A program made the position numbers and the translations under genes. Shown piece by piece: positions 36,441-48,726 of a stretch of DNA of 64,000 nt (positions are counted from its first letter, which is position 1; each line of letters opens with the position of its first letter). The notes beneath the pieces were generated by a model that was given only the letters and a program-made list of their open reading frames with translations, ran no database searches and had not been told where the DNA came from. Origin of the DNA: Chara braunii (lineage: Eukaryota > Streptophyta > Charophyceae > Charales > Characeae); contig BFEA01000611.1 of the NCBI GenBank assembly GCA_003427395.1, forward strand, positions 493,739 through 557,738, in the 5' to 3' direction.

Positions 36441-39305
36441 CCCTTCCAAACGCATGCAAGACTACCTTCCTCCCACCTTCCCCCAGTTTATCCCTTTGTC
36501 TGCTTTCAACCAAAATAAAGAAGCAACTTAGGCTTCACTCTCACACGTTCCTTCCATTCAGTTTGATTGGGTCATGAAGAGAAAGCAAAACCATAGGGAC
36601 AACCTTATGCATATAACAGTCATACTGCAGAGGGATAAACAAACATGGGTGGTAGTAGGTTGTACAAATGAAAATGGTTTACCTGACGATTCCCTGCCTC
36701 CAAAACTCCTCCTGAGTTCCGGCAGAGCTCCCGCAATCGGTGGGTGGACTCCCCACAGAGTCTTGACGCAGACCTACGGGTTGCAATCCCACCTGCCGCC
36801 TTCCTCTCGTAACCAAGGACTAGACTGAGACTTAGAAGGGAAGAATGAGGAAATTTATAGTCGCTCAGATCCAAGAAGGGTGCTCTTAGACTCGCTTGAG
36901 AGGGCCTGGTAATCTTGATCCGCCTGAGGGCCTCGCAATGGCGGCCATGATACGCAGTCGTGGAGTGAGCCGAAGTCAAGCTGTTGAGAATTGTTCCTTC
37001 TGACGACCCTTCAATTCGCGATGGCAGTCCCCTGCAGCTTGTACCTGCATGCTGTAGGCCGCCATAGTCAATAGCAGGCCTTAATAGCAGCATACAGCAG
37101 GGATCATCAAAAGCAGCAGTCACTTTCACCCCGCCACCAACATAGTCGCAGTCCACAGCAGAAGCCAGTAACCTGGTCAAATCAAGGTCAAACAGCCGAG
37201 CACAAGTCCTCCGGTGGTCCTCCAATCGCAGCGATGGCAGTCAGTCCACTGCCAAAGCGCAGGACTGAGTAGACCGTCGGGATGCAGTCCACCAGCCCTC
37301 TCCGATTGGCTCGCCCTTTGCCACACGAATCTCCTGGCAAAATTTGTGACTAGGTACGTGCGCCTCACTCTTCCTTCCTCTCCCTCTCACTCTTCGACTG
37401 TCGAGGAGTGCAAAATGTCTGAACGAACCTCTCGCGGAATACGCAGGAACGAGCCGCTGGCAGCTGCATCCTCCTCTTGTGCTTGTCGTCTCCCCCTCCT
37501 TCACCCCCCTCGATAAGGTGTACAAGCCCGGACGAACTTATCTCAGAATACAGGTAAGGTTCACTCTATACTTCCCAAAACAACTAACTACTCCCACAAT
37601 GCAGCCCATACGCGTGATACCCCAAACTCTACCCATTAATGACCGAAAGCGACCCTGCGATATAATTCGCGATTATCAAGAACCCCTATTTAGCCTATTA
37701 GCTCGCTCGGTTCCGACCAGAACCGAGTGAGATCTTTGTTTCTTTGTCCTTGCCTCCGACCCCCTCCGCGCATAGCCTTCCTTACTAATCTCCTAAATCA
37801 CTAGCTCTTTACCGATTCTGGCTACCCAATCAGTTTCGCCCACCCTAGAAATCCCAACACAACACTTTATCCCGCCTAAATCCATCAAGAATCAGATGAG
37901 ATACACCTTTTTCCCTCTCGCTCCCTTCTTCGTCCGCCATAGCCCCGACGCACCAAGTTTCTCACTAATCTTCATTCCTACTATATTAATGTCAAAACTA
38001 ACATTACTATTGTGGTCGCCCGGGGCTAAAACCCCAACTTACTCTCTTTCCCCGCTCATTTCCATTGAGAAACGGGCGGGGTAAGCGCTTTCAACCCCTG
38101 CCATAGCTCATTTCCTCCGAATGAACCCGGCGCGGAAACGCGCCCAAGTTCATTCCCTCTAGCACTTCACACGCATCTAGCACCGATCCACGTCCACATT
38201 CGCCCCTACAACTGAGTCCTACAGGCAGCCTGTGCGGTATGGAGCGAGCCTCTGCTACCCAAGTTTCTCCCATTCCGCGGGCTAACCACCCGCCGACCCG
38301 AGGCTACGAAATACGCCTATGCCCCGCCTCCCCGACCGGTACCGAGCAGGGGCAGCTCCCGCATATCCCTTTATTGGACGGTTGAGCACGGATGTGGCTG
38401 CCACGAGGTTTCCCGAAATACTATCACGGGTTACCTCGGCCCCACCATAAAAAACAGCATTTCCTGGCCCCCTTTTCCCTTAAACGCACTCTACCAACTC
38501 AAACCCTGACCACTTCCTACCCCCAGCACGAACCGCTGGCATCCCAAGCGCGCGAGCACCCACAAGTCAACCCAAGGAGGCGCGCTCTCACGGTCCCCGA
38601 CGGCCGTAACGGCCACCCGTGGCCGGTGTCACGCCTTACTCACGAAAATCAAAACACAAAACTAAATAATAACGACAGCAATTAATAACTAGAGAAAAAC
38701 TCGGAAAAACAACCGTTGACTCCGTCCTGACGCCGCTAATGGCAAAGCCAAGGGGAATGGCCCCTCCGGACCCTCAACCCCTCGGTGCTTTCGTACTACT
38801 CTGATATTCGCGCGCTATCGCCGCTCGATCTCGATCCCTGAATCTCCTTGGCGAAAGTCCGACGCCGTAACCAACAGTACTACGTTCGAACCTGGGCCTA
38901 GCTCTGGGGGACGCACAAGTAAACGGACACTGCGCGACAAGCCATACTACCGGAACGCCTTCAGAAGTCATACTGTCGTCGGTGCCGTCCTCCGTACGTA
39001 CGCACAGGTCACAGGCAAGCACCTCAATCAACAAGACATAATCCTTTTTAATCCCTGTCTAATCAGAAGAGAATTTCCGGTTGGCGATCACCCCGACTCT
39101 TCAGCCATCAACCAATTAAGGAAATCAAGCGCGCCTCAAAAGTCCGCGCGCCCACACTCACTCTATTCTGGTCAACCATCCTGTCAATATAAATCATAAA
39201 CACGGCCGCGCCTAGAGCGGTATAATTAAACTTTGAACCAAAACTATCTCCTGTCTCTTGCACAAACTAGGGCAGATACCCTTGTAAGGGTATTCAGACC
39301 GACAC

Positions 39306-40984
39306 CGCGATCAACAACAACACCTTGATGGCGACGACGACTCACCAACAATAAGACGGAGTGATGACCACGTGGCTGATGAAGATGATTACAATGCACG
39401 ACTATCAAAACAAGATGAACCCCAACGAGCTACGTTGCCGCCAGGATAAATAAGAGCACACGACAATCATGAAGACGAACAAGAACTAGATTGTCATATT
39501 ATGTGCACCAATGGTGCATCCCTACTCCACTACTCACCAAATGTGTGAAATGAGAATGAATATTTCGTTAAGATATGAAAAGATACGCTGACATGTACTG
39601 CACTAAGATTGTCATCTGGCAACGTAGACGAAGAAAGGGAGGATGAATCTTTTGTAAAACATGGAAAGATGCATTGCCAATCAATCTTTTTTCTCTCTCC
39701 TTCTCTCCTTTTTTCTCTTTGCTCTGCTCCTCGCCACTACTCTTTTATATTTTTTCCATTGTTGTCTCTCTTATTTTTCGTCATCTCCCTGGGCACCCCT
39801 GTCTTCATCTAGTAAACTTCCTTCCCTTCCAGGTGTCCACCTTCGTCAACTTCGCGTCTTTCTTCCTCGACTTCATTGTGACCTTCACCCGTACCGTACG
39901 ATAACGCACCGAAGCAGCTTCGCTATAGTCTGTCAAAAAGTCCGCATGCAGCGACCCGATATCATCGAGTGCGCCGCTCTAAATAACGTCGGACCTCCCT
40001 AATCGTCTCTGTGCCGTTCCAATTTTAATGGATGTTCCGAAGGACTAAGCCTCAGAACACAGCCCAGAGATATCATCTTTAATCTCATCGGGCCTATGGT
40101 AACTGAGAATTATTTTATTTGGGTCATTTTGTGTTTGGATTCAAACTTAAGTTTCAAACTTGAGTTTGTATTTTAACAGTTCGTGGGTGTACCAACCGAA
40201 CTTAGCCCTTGGGTACATCGCCGGTCCCGAAATCAAATATCGGGCTTGGTAAAAAAAAGGACAAACAAACAATAAAATAATAAAGAATAATAATAAAGAA
40301 AGAAAATTGAAGCCAAAGAGGAGAGAGGGGAACCGTTGGCACTCCCTCGGTCCTTCCAACCAAGTCCGATGTCTGGTCGTGGAATAAAACAAAGAAGAAT
40401 TGTCCTACCGAACCCTCAACCCCTTGGTTTGTCCCTCTACGCTGCATCACTTTATTGCATATTAGCTTTGCTCCCTGCACCTGTTGTTTGAAAATTCAGT
40501 ACTGTAACCAATAGGGCTAGGCCCAAATCTAGGTTCAACAGGCACAAAGTTTTTCATAAAAGGTATCCGCACCACCATCGGGCCGACGAAAATGCACCAG
40601 GCCACACCTTATTCTATCAGCCTATCCCATGGTCGACGAACTCCCACTCCGCTCGTGCGAGGGCTTGGGGTTGTGCTCCAACTACTGACATATTGCACAT
40701 TATGCTAAAGGTATGTCGTCGCTGGCCTTTGACACTGCGCACACCTATGCCTAAAAAGGTTACACTTCAACTGTCATACACACTGTGCGTTGCCCATCAA
40801 GGCGAGCATTCAACTTTATCCTATGCGAACACGATTCACTGCCCGCACTAAAGTCCTGCCTGACAAGTATTGGCACAGCTCCTATTCACACGTTGGTCCT
40901 TTCCCGATGCAATCTCACCAACCCCACGCCAAGTTCGTGTCTTGACTACATAGGATGTTATTAACTACAATGAGGCCACATCGT
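39306..40984. other. Repeat-relic region right of copy C
   Basis: Near 39,310-39,430 a plus-strand frame is rich in Asp and His codons but soon stops. 39,520-39,560 resembles stretches near 31,390 and 32,305. Around 40,415 and 40,505 short phrases (ACCCTCAACCCC, TAACCAATAG) resemble 38,770 and 38,868 in copy C, so part of this may be a related element. No gene was recognised. Confidence 0.4.
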
Positions 40985-42090
40985 GTGTGACTTGCAAAAT
41001 GTACGCCAAATACCCTTGTTGTACGGGTCTCGTTACACTACCCTCGACTTGACAAAATCTCAAGGGCGGCATCGTTCCACTACGCCCTTGAGATTTGCTA
41101 ATCACTATTGAAAAGTGATTAAGGTTCCAGCCTCAATAAACTCCCACTTTGAAACTCATGGGTGGCCGTAGGGTGCCCAGGGGCCGGGACCCACATTCGC
41201 CGTGTAGTTGTAGTTTTCGACAGTGTGTGACGTGTGGGGGATGGGAAAATCCAGAAGCCCGAACTTGTCTGTGTCTGCTTGCCCCGCCGTCCTCATCGGC
41301 TGTCAGGGGGCATGGCGTCCCGTGGTTGGTGGCCAACCTCAATCGAATAATCTTCCGTTTTGTGGCGGTAAAATCACGGTAAAATCCCTCCATAACTTCG
41401 AAGTGGCTGTAAAATCACGGACTTTCGACCAAAACAATCAATGCAGAGGACCGCGGTCGTTGTCGCTAGCACTCGCACTTTTCTTGGAATCGCTTTCTAC
41501 CACGCAGAACGCGGCCGCGGCTCCTCCAAAACCACGTCTCGGCCAATACAAATGTCTGAAAGACTCGGAAATCGCGCACTCTTCTCACATTCGTGCGGGT
41601 TGACGGTGCGCATGTCCGATCCGGTCCATCATGCGTCAAGGATTCGCCGCCCGCAGCCGCCTGACGCCACCCGCTGCCGCCCAAGTAAACTACATGGCGC
41701 ATGTGGGTCCCGACCCCAGGCAAAGCAGGCCAACTTTCCTGTCACCTCCCCGAGGTGACTTCCTTGGAAACGGCGCCAACATGCACTGCCAGGTTACGTT
41801 CAGTCCCTTTGTCCGGTCTTTTTTTTTTTTTTTTTTTTTTTTCCCAATCTCATTTNTCCCGGGGCCACGTTCCTTTTTTTTTTTTTTTTCAGATTTCCCT
41901 AACGAACCGGGGGCCGCACATTTTCCCACTCCTTTTGCGAGCGGAAGCTGCAGGGTGTAGTGGAATGATGACGACTTGTAGTGTTTTTTAATTTGCGTTT
42001 AGGCTCAAGGGCGCCTGTAGGGCTGCCCTTGAGATTTTTTTCAAGTCGAGGGTAGTGGAACAAGGCCCAGGGTATTTGGTACGAAACCAT
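40985..42090. repeat. ~1.1-kb fold-back element
   Basis: Long imperfect inverted arms: CACTACCCTCGACTTGA (41,034) then ATCTCAAGGGC on the left match the reverse complement of CAAGTCGAGGGTAGTG (about 42,042-42,057) and GCCCTTGAGAT on the right. Pairing extends outward to CCAAATACCCT (about 40,995; 42,068-42,078). A nested pair, GGGACCCACATTCGCC (about 41,186) against GGCGCATGTGGGTCCC (about 41,695), shows most of the element folds on itself. Two poly-T runs and one N (41856) lie in the right half. No transposase signature. Confidence 0.7.
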
Positions 42091-43569
42091 TCTCCAAGTT
42101 CAGGAAGTTCTGACGTAGTGATTGTCATGAAGAAAAAAAAGAAAAAAGAGAAAGACAGACAGTACCTGTGTTACTGCCTGCAGGATAGAGGGAGGGGAGA
42201 CTATACTGACTACCTGTTTTTCATGGCAAGCACGTGCCAAATCAGCTATGTCGAGGATAGTTTGACCGACTTCGGCCCTCAAAGTAACTGAGGACGAAGT
42301 GGGTGAAAGATTACCGTGTCACTACCGCGTAACTCGTACGAGTTACCGCTACTGCCTCCAGTAGGGCCCAGCGCAGATTAGCGCACCGTTTCGGCTGGCA
42401 GCCTCCCGCTCTCTCCTCCCAGGTTGGTCGACCACACCACACCTCTGTTTGTGGGCAAAAGCGAAGTGAGGAAATAGGCAGTCTTGTAGTGGTTGTATGG
42501 CGGGATGGCTGATGGTCTTGTCTGAAAATTGAAAATGCTGCTGGATATTACAGGTGTACTTGACCGAGTGGTTTCCCGCTATCCGGAGAGCGCTGCGTTC
42601 AGACGGGGAATGCAGTCCGAGGTGATCGCGCGCCACGCCGGCAAGTTCGAGGCGTTAGGTCATGAAGGACAGAAAGGAAAAAACAAGACGTTGGTCAGTG
42701 CAGAGGAAAGTAGGCGCCTACTGTAGGTGGCAAATTTCAGCGCGGAGCATTGGCGGGCAGTCGTGCGAAAAGGGAGTGTCTAGCCTTTGGCCGTTGTTTC
42801 TGTTTTTTTCAACTTTTTTGTTTTTATCTTTTTCTCTTGGGTTCGTTTCTGGTTTCAAATGCATAGCATACACTTGAAAGGAGGGAAGGCGGACGGAAAG
42901 GGGGCTGAGGGGTAGCGTGCGATTGCCCGTACAGGCTGCGGTGCGTCATGGACCAATCGCCGTAGAAGGGCCGCATGGGCCGCATGCTCCGCTGCTGCTT
43001 CTGTCGCACAGAGGGAAGCGAGGGCGGTGGTGTACCAGTCGCCGCCCTTCAGTCCTTCGCTTTGCCGTCCCGCGCTACCCTGGCCTACCGGTAGCCTGAC
43101 CTGGCCTCCTGGCCTGGTCAGTCAGGCCTCTCTCTTGCCCAGCCCTGCTGTCCTGTCGTGTTTGGCTTCGCCAGCGTAGTTCGGCGCTGAGCGTACATTC
43201 CACTCCACGGTACTCTACCGAAAAGACTCGAAGGGAGGGATTTCTGGCAGAGGGCCTGAAGTGGGGCCGCGCGCTCTCGACTTTTGGCGCAGCGAAGGGC
43301 GTGGCGGTGAGGCGGGTCGATGGCGGCCAAGTTCAGAAAGGGGTAGGGGCAGGGGGTGGAAACTTCGTTTTTGGGCTGATGAGCTGTCGGTACCGTAGCG
43401 ATTGTTCACTTTCGGTCGTTTTCAGTGTAGTGTGCTTTGGCGCAGTTGTGCGGAGGTGTGTATTGTATGCATGTACATTTTTGAAAAAACGGTGTGTTAA
43501 AAACGGTGTATATTAATTATAATTTCATAGTTTTACCCGAAAAAAAATCATATTTTAATTCCCCTTCGT

Positions 43570-43730
43570 TCGTTTCTTCTGGCGCGCGCGCGACCGCCCT
43601 TGCCGCTGCCGCGACCTCCCCGCCCGCCGCCTGCCCGCCGCTCGCCCGCCCACCCACCCGCTCGCGGCAGCGCGGGTGCTCTGTCGTTGCCTGCGTGCTG
43701 CCCCTAGCTGCCACACTGGTGGCGACAGGC
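43570..43730. promoter_or_regulatory. GC-rich, CpG-dense block
   Basis: Dense CGC, CCGCC and CCCGCCC motifs make this the most GC-rich stretch of the window. It lies about 1.4 kb upstream of the chosen start codon. A promoter-associated island is plausible but is inferred only from composition. Confidence 0.35.
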
Positions 43731-43998
43731 AGATGACGGCGCTGAGATGCGGGGCCTGTATTGTAGGTGGGGGCCCAAGGTCTGGCACGGTATTTCAAAC
43801 TTCGGATGTGTTTTTTAGGGGAAAAGCGGCAGCTGAGAATTTTTTTGGCTGGGGAGGTGGACGTTTGTCGTTGCGGTTCTGTGCGCTCTCTCTCTCTCTC
43901 TTTGGGCGGTCGTCGAGAAGGCGAGCGGGTGTTGAAGCGGGGAGGGCTCGGTCGGTCGGCGGTCTACGATCTCTCGTGGTTTTTGTCCGTCCAGCCAA

Positions 43999-43999
43999 G

Positions 44000-44046
<47 letters not shown>
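43999..44046. repeat. (GA)n microsatellite upstream of the EPCR-like gene
   Basis: This is an uninterrupted GA run of about 48 bp on the plus strand. In plants, GA repeats near promoters can bind BBR/BPC factors, but nothing in the sequence shows function here. Confidence 0.9.
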
Positions 44047-44047
<1 letters not shown>

Positions 44048-44744
44048 CGGCCTCCGATAGCAGGGAGGTAGAGCGAGTCTTCGCTGTCGAAGTCATTTTT
44101 TTGGTATGGTATCATGGCGCGTGTTCAAACGGACAAGACGGAGAAGATGCGGCGCGCTTTTGCTTTCAGGCACACACACGGAGGCTCGGGAGACGTCCAC
44201 CACAAACCAAGCTCACGCTTGCGGTAGCGGATGGTGATAGCGCGACATCGCCACGGAGCAAGGCTTATGCAGTAAGGTAAGGTAAAGCGCACGGAAAACG
44301 GGAAAAGGACTGATCGCTTTCTTTCCGCGGCGGGACCGATGTGAGGGAAGTTAGCAAGGTCGATCTATGGCAACGAGCTTGTCCTCGATCAAGCTGTTCG
44401 AGGGCGCGAGGCGACGGCAGATCATCCACGCGGGAGGTAACATATACTCGCTCTTTTTTTCTCTCTTGTATATCTCCTGATGTTCTCTCTGACTTTCTGC
44501 CACGCGTCGCCTGACGGCGGTCGGAGACTGCGACGGCAAATTCGCGGAAAGACGCGCGCCGACAGCGCAGAGCACGGTTAAGGTCACTGGTTCAAGAAAC
44601 CCGACTCCGTTGGAAGTATCTGCTTGCTCCTCGTTCCCTCTTGTCTTACGTCCTCCTTTCCTGCGCCTTCTTGCTCCTCTCTCTTTCTCGTTGAGCGCGT
44701 CTTGTGGGCGGGGTTGGGCGCCGGGCGCGCGGGAGGGGACTTGG

Positions 44745-44960
44745 GGAGCGGAGTCTCCGGGGAGGGCAGCAGGGGAATTGCAGGGGAAGGGGAGTGCGGA
44801 GTTGCAGCGGAGTTGCAGGGGGAGGGGAGCGGAGTCGCAGGGGAGGCGGGGAGCGTAGTTGGAGGGGAAGGGGGGAGCGTAGTTGGAGGGGAAGGGGGGA
44901 GGGGGGTTTCGGGGGAACGGGGAAGCGGAGTTGCAGGGGACGAGGGGTTTGTGGACCGGG
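44745..44960. repeat. G-rich minisatellite upstream of exon 1
   Basis: Degenerate units of about 24-30 bp built on GGGGAGCGTAGTTGGAGGGG recur about eight times. It reads as a proline-rich frame on the minus strand and a glycine-rich frame on the plus strand. It probably lies in the 5' UTR or promoter and is not translated. Confidence 0.7.
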
Positions 44961-45115
44961 AAGGAATCATTGGTGACCGTTCCCTCCGCTTTGCTTGTAG
45001 TACGCTCCTGTACCACGCACGATTAGCCACCGCGCGGAGTAGCGCTGCGCTGTCAGTAGCCGCCCGCCTTCGACGTGATCTTTGTATATGGGGGAGGCAG
45101 AGGAGGGACGGTGGG

Positions 45116-47410
45116 ATGCTTTCTGTTCTGCGCGCGGGTCTATTTGGCGTACAAGCGAATCCGTTCATGTCCTCTGGGGTCGCTGTGGTGGTCGTCGGAC
45201 AGGTAGGGCGAAGCGGGGCGGCGACTCTGGATTTTCAAGAACCTCAGGCCCCCCGATCGGACCGCGGGGCTGCGTGCATCTCGTCGTACCCTCAGGAATT
45301 GGGGGGGGGAGAGAGGCTGCGCTCATCTGCCAACGTGCAATCTATCAACGCGTCTTCGTCTTCCGCGGCCGCTCCGCCACGCGGCGGTGGCGCGCCTGCG
45401 CCGCCTCAACTCCCCTCACCGCCTCCGTCTCCACCACGTGCATCTCTAACTCCATCTCCTCCCCCTCCCCCTCCACCTCCGGTGCCTGCGCGCCCTGAAA
45501 ATGTGTCCGATGACGCTGACGACGGGCGAGAATACGAGCGCTCGACACGGGGTACCGGCTTTGGGGAAGCCGAAGAGGCTGGTGTGGATGATACGCTGCT
45601 GCGCCGAGAGCGACTGTTGGCATTGTCAGCTTTAGAGAGAGAGGATGATGATCTGCTCGTTCTTTCTGGAAGAGTAGGAAGCCTGAGCGCTTCTTCGTGC
45701 CTGTTGGTATGTGCTGCTGGGGCTGGCGGCGGCGATGACATTCCAACCCCCGAGACGACCGATGTCGGGTCTTTCAAGGTGCTGTCTTCTCCAGTCTCTC
45801 GTGAAGAAGTTGTACAGGAAGCGTACGAAGTCAACCAGCTTGCGCACGTCCTTACGACCACCTCCCCTTGTGGCGTCGCTGATATCAGGCTTGATGGTTC
45901 TCCAGAGCCCCAGTGTCAGCAACCCCAGACACCTTCGTCGCCATCGCTGGAGCCGCAACTTGGGCAGAATGACGAGTCCCCTCTCTCTGCCCTCCCCGTC
46001 TCACCTCGACTTGGGGAAGAGCTTGCTGCGGCTGACACTGCCGCCATCTCCACGGTCGAATTAAGAAACGTAATGGGGACGAAGAGGACGCTGTCCACGG
46101 CCATATCGTCAGCTTCGACAGCGACTGCACAACGAGCCACGCGTAGCCGCAAGGTGGGAAACGATGGGGTCAGCACAGCTTCCTCTTCCTCTTCTTCTGG
46201 CAACGGGTGCTGCGTGTACCAGCAACGCGATCAACCGGGAGAACAAGACGCGTATCTCCGCGCTTCGACTCCGACTGGTGTTTCGCTGCACGCCGCAACG
46301 CCTGTGTTCCCCGCGGTGGAGGGAAGAGTTCGCTCGGGCCATGATGATGGGTTGGAGGAGTGGACATCGTCTGTAGCCGCCGTGGGGGAGGCGCGGTCTC
46401 GGCGGCCACGGCGCCATTCGTCGTCGTCGTCCTCGGGCAGCTCTGCGATTATCTCAGCGACTACTATCTCCGTACCTGGCGCTGCTACAGCCTCTTCAAA
46501 CCTTCAGCAGCACTGCCATCAGATCGTCTGCGGCGATCTGCCCACTAATCACAGAGGGGCGGACCGGGATGAGAGTGAGAGAAGAAGAGACTTTCATTCC
46601 AACGTGGCTGGTCTTGATAAGCAGCAGCTGCAACAACGCTATGAGGAAGAAGGTCATAAAGAAGGCACCCAGTTTTGCAGCGTCGATCTTCGCGAGGGCG
46701 ATTTCCAGCATATCGTCGGGCGGCGTATTCAAGTGTATTGGCCGTTGGATGAGAAATGGTACACAGGGGAGGTTAGGTATTACAATCCCGCTCGCAAAGT
46801 ACACAAAGTCGTTTACGATGACAACGATGAGGAGTGGCTGAAGCTGAAAAAGGAGGTGTTCAAGATCCAGGTCTTGCCTGTAGATAGATTTAACGGCGAC
46901 TTGTTTGCTGCGCTTTCATGCCCATCTGCGACAGCCTCTTGTAGCCAAGTGAAAGCAGGTTCAGTAGCAGGAACAGGAGCAGCAGCAGCGGCAACAGCAA
47001 CAGCAGCAGGGGCCGAGGTACCGTGCTCAGCGACGCAGCTTGTCGCACCGCCTTTGCTTTCTGGACTTGCAACGCCACCTCTCCATCTTTTTCCCTCGAT
47101 CAAGTCCTCTCCATTCTCCTCCTCTCTTCCGACGCCCCTCTCTCGACGTACAGTGGAGCCTGCGTGCCCCGCTTCAGCAAAGAACGAGCGGGATCGCGCT
47201 GGGACTGTTGGCGATTGCTCGGTGCTACGGGGACAGGAGTCCCCTGCGGGAAGTGAGCTGCTGGCGGACGAGTTCCCTCTCGATCGTGTGCACGACCGAG
47301 GGAATGATAGGCGGATTGTGTCATCTCGGGAGTGTTTGTTTGCAGGCGTTTCACGCGAGGACGACAGGTTGCGTTGTTTGCAGAAGCTTCGAGATAACGA
47401 TGGAAATGAG
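45116..47410 (+). CDS. EPCR-like exon 1 (Tudor-like domain)
   Basis: The frame is open from upstream of 44624, but the first ATG in it is 45116; the sequence before that is a G-rich minisatellite. The N-terminal ~250 residues include a proline run (about 45,405-45,490) and serine-rich stretches. The Tudor-like domain lies at about 46,709-46,875 and is the only conserved part. The donor at 47411 (GAG|GTAAAG) leaves phase 0, and readthrough would end at a stop at 47420-47422. A second donor-like CAG|GTAGGG at about 45,202 could split this exon, so the N-terminal part is less secure than the Tudor part. Confidence 0.75.
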
Positions 47411-48214
47411 GTAAAGTTTTAATTAATCAAGTAACCCACGAATTGAAATCAGCCTCCTGAGCATAAAAAAAAAAGCGGTGCTGCATCGGGATGTCTGCGG
47501 CGGTCTTTTAGGTTCTATATATATGTGCTTTGCAGTGTGGGACAGAAAAATGCCGGCGACGGCGAGTTGGGAACGAGAGAACCAAATTGGGGGCGAAGCA
47601 GGAGAACGGTAGGAGGAAAATGAGAGCCTGCAGAAGGAGCGTGACGTGTGACGAGGATCGGGTTGGAAGGGGGGGGGGTTGGTGGGAGTAAATGGAGACC
47701 GGAGGAGGGAAGGATGGGGAAAGACCGCCGAAGGAAGTCGGGAGGTGGAAAGGGGGGGGATGGAAATGGAGCAGGGGACTCCTGTACTGGAGGGAGTTGG
47801 GGTAAAGAAGAAAGGAGGGTACGGAAATCAAGGATAGAGGCAAAAGACTGGATGAAGGTACCGACGAAGCGGAGAAAGAGGCGGGGTAACGGAAGGGAGA
47901 GGAAGGGGAGAGCATCGGAGGACGGAAAGAGAGAAGGGGGGGGGAGGAGGGTAGCGCAGAGGGACAATAGAACAGGAGCGGCAAACGAGAAGAGAAAGCG
48001 GAGGGAAGGCAGAAAGCAAGACGGGCGGATCAATGTCTTGAGAGAAGGGTACGGGAGGAATAGGAGGGAAAAGACCACGAGTGGGAAAGAAGAGTGAGAG
48101 GCAACTTGCGAGAGGAGCTGGCGCGGAAAAGGGCAGGGGTGCGAGGCAGTGGTGTAGCACGAGGGAGAGAGTCCAGAGGAGTGGGGATGGTCGGGGAGGA
48201 GCGAAAGAAGAGTC

Positions 48215-48283
<69 letters not shown>

Positions 48284-48695
48284 GAGAACGGAGTGGACAG
48301 TGGGTGGCAGGCAGCGCGAGACAACTTCAGANNNNNNNNNNNNNNNNNNNNNNNNNNNNNNNNNNNNNNNNNNNNNNNNNNNNNNNNNNNNNNNNNNNNN
48401 NNNNNNNNNNNNNNNNNNNNNNNNNNNNNNNNNNNNNNNNNNNNNNNNNNNNNNNNNNNNNNNNNNNNNNNNNNNNNNNNNNNNNNNNNNNNNNNNNNNN
48501 NNNNNNNNNNNNNNNNNNNNNNNNNNNNNNNNNNNNNNNNNNNNNNNNNNNNNNNNNNNNNNNNNNNNNNNNNNNNGAGAACGGAGTGGACAGTGGGTGG
48601 CAGGCAGCGCGAGACAACTTCAGAGGGGCCTGCAGAAAGTATGTGGGGGTAGGAAGAAGGTGAGAGATCAGCGGGAGGGATTGCTTGGGGGCGGG

Positions 48696-48726
<31 letters not shown>

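Larger units (their letters stand above)
33140..39305. repeat. Hairpin-array element, copy C (most complete)
   Basis: In order it holds the ~300-bp block (33,140-33,470, ending TCGACTAGGACA), paired hairpins (33,795-33,850), CTCATACCCCTCGCTTTAGC (34,399), hairpin array 1, AGCACGTGGCGAGCAACTAA (35,567), and hairpin array 2. Then come CCTGCCTCC..AACTCC (36,692), TTGCAATCCCACCTGCCGCC (36,782), a GC-rich tail, and an LTR-like end with ATACCCTTGTAAGGGTAT (39,275) and GACACCG. The length is about 6.2 kb. No protein signature was found; open frames here (for example minus 36,620-37,225) are not conserved in copies A and B. Confidence 0.65.
42091..45115 (+). promoter_or_regulatory. Probable promoter and 5' UTR region of the EPCR-like gene
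   Basis: Composition changes here from AT-rich repeats to GC-rich, largely unique sequence. Between 43,570 and 43,730 it becomes very GC-rich with many CpG steps (GCGCGCGCGCGAC). A (GA)n run follows at about 43,999-44,046 and a G-rich minisatellite at about 44,745-44,960. No TATA box or transcription start can be fixed from sequence alone. Assignment as a promoter rests on position upstream of the first conserved exon and on composition. Confidence 0.4.

Noticed and set aside
36620-37225. 201-residue minus-strand frame in copy C
   Set aside because: It lies in the repeated tail of the hairpin-array element; the matching regions of copies A and B do not keep the frame and no domain is recognisable.
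37500-39060. Ribosomal DNA or spacer, suggested by GC-rich CTCGATC-type phrases
   Set aside because: No conserved rRNA core sequence was recognised and the region is the tail of the repeated element.
41034-42057. CACTA (CMC) transposon, because the inner arms begin CACTA and end TAGTG
   Set aside because: Inverted similarity continues outside these points (CCAAATACCCT on both sides) and no 3-bp target duplication is present, so CACTA is not the terminus.
44351-45168. Proline-rich minus-strand frames opposite the start of the EPCR-like gene
   Set aside because: Explained by the G-rich minisatellite on the plus strand; no conserved domain.
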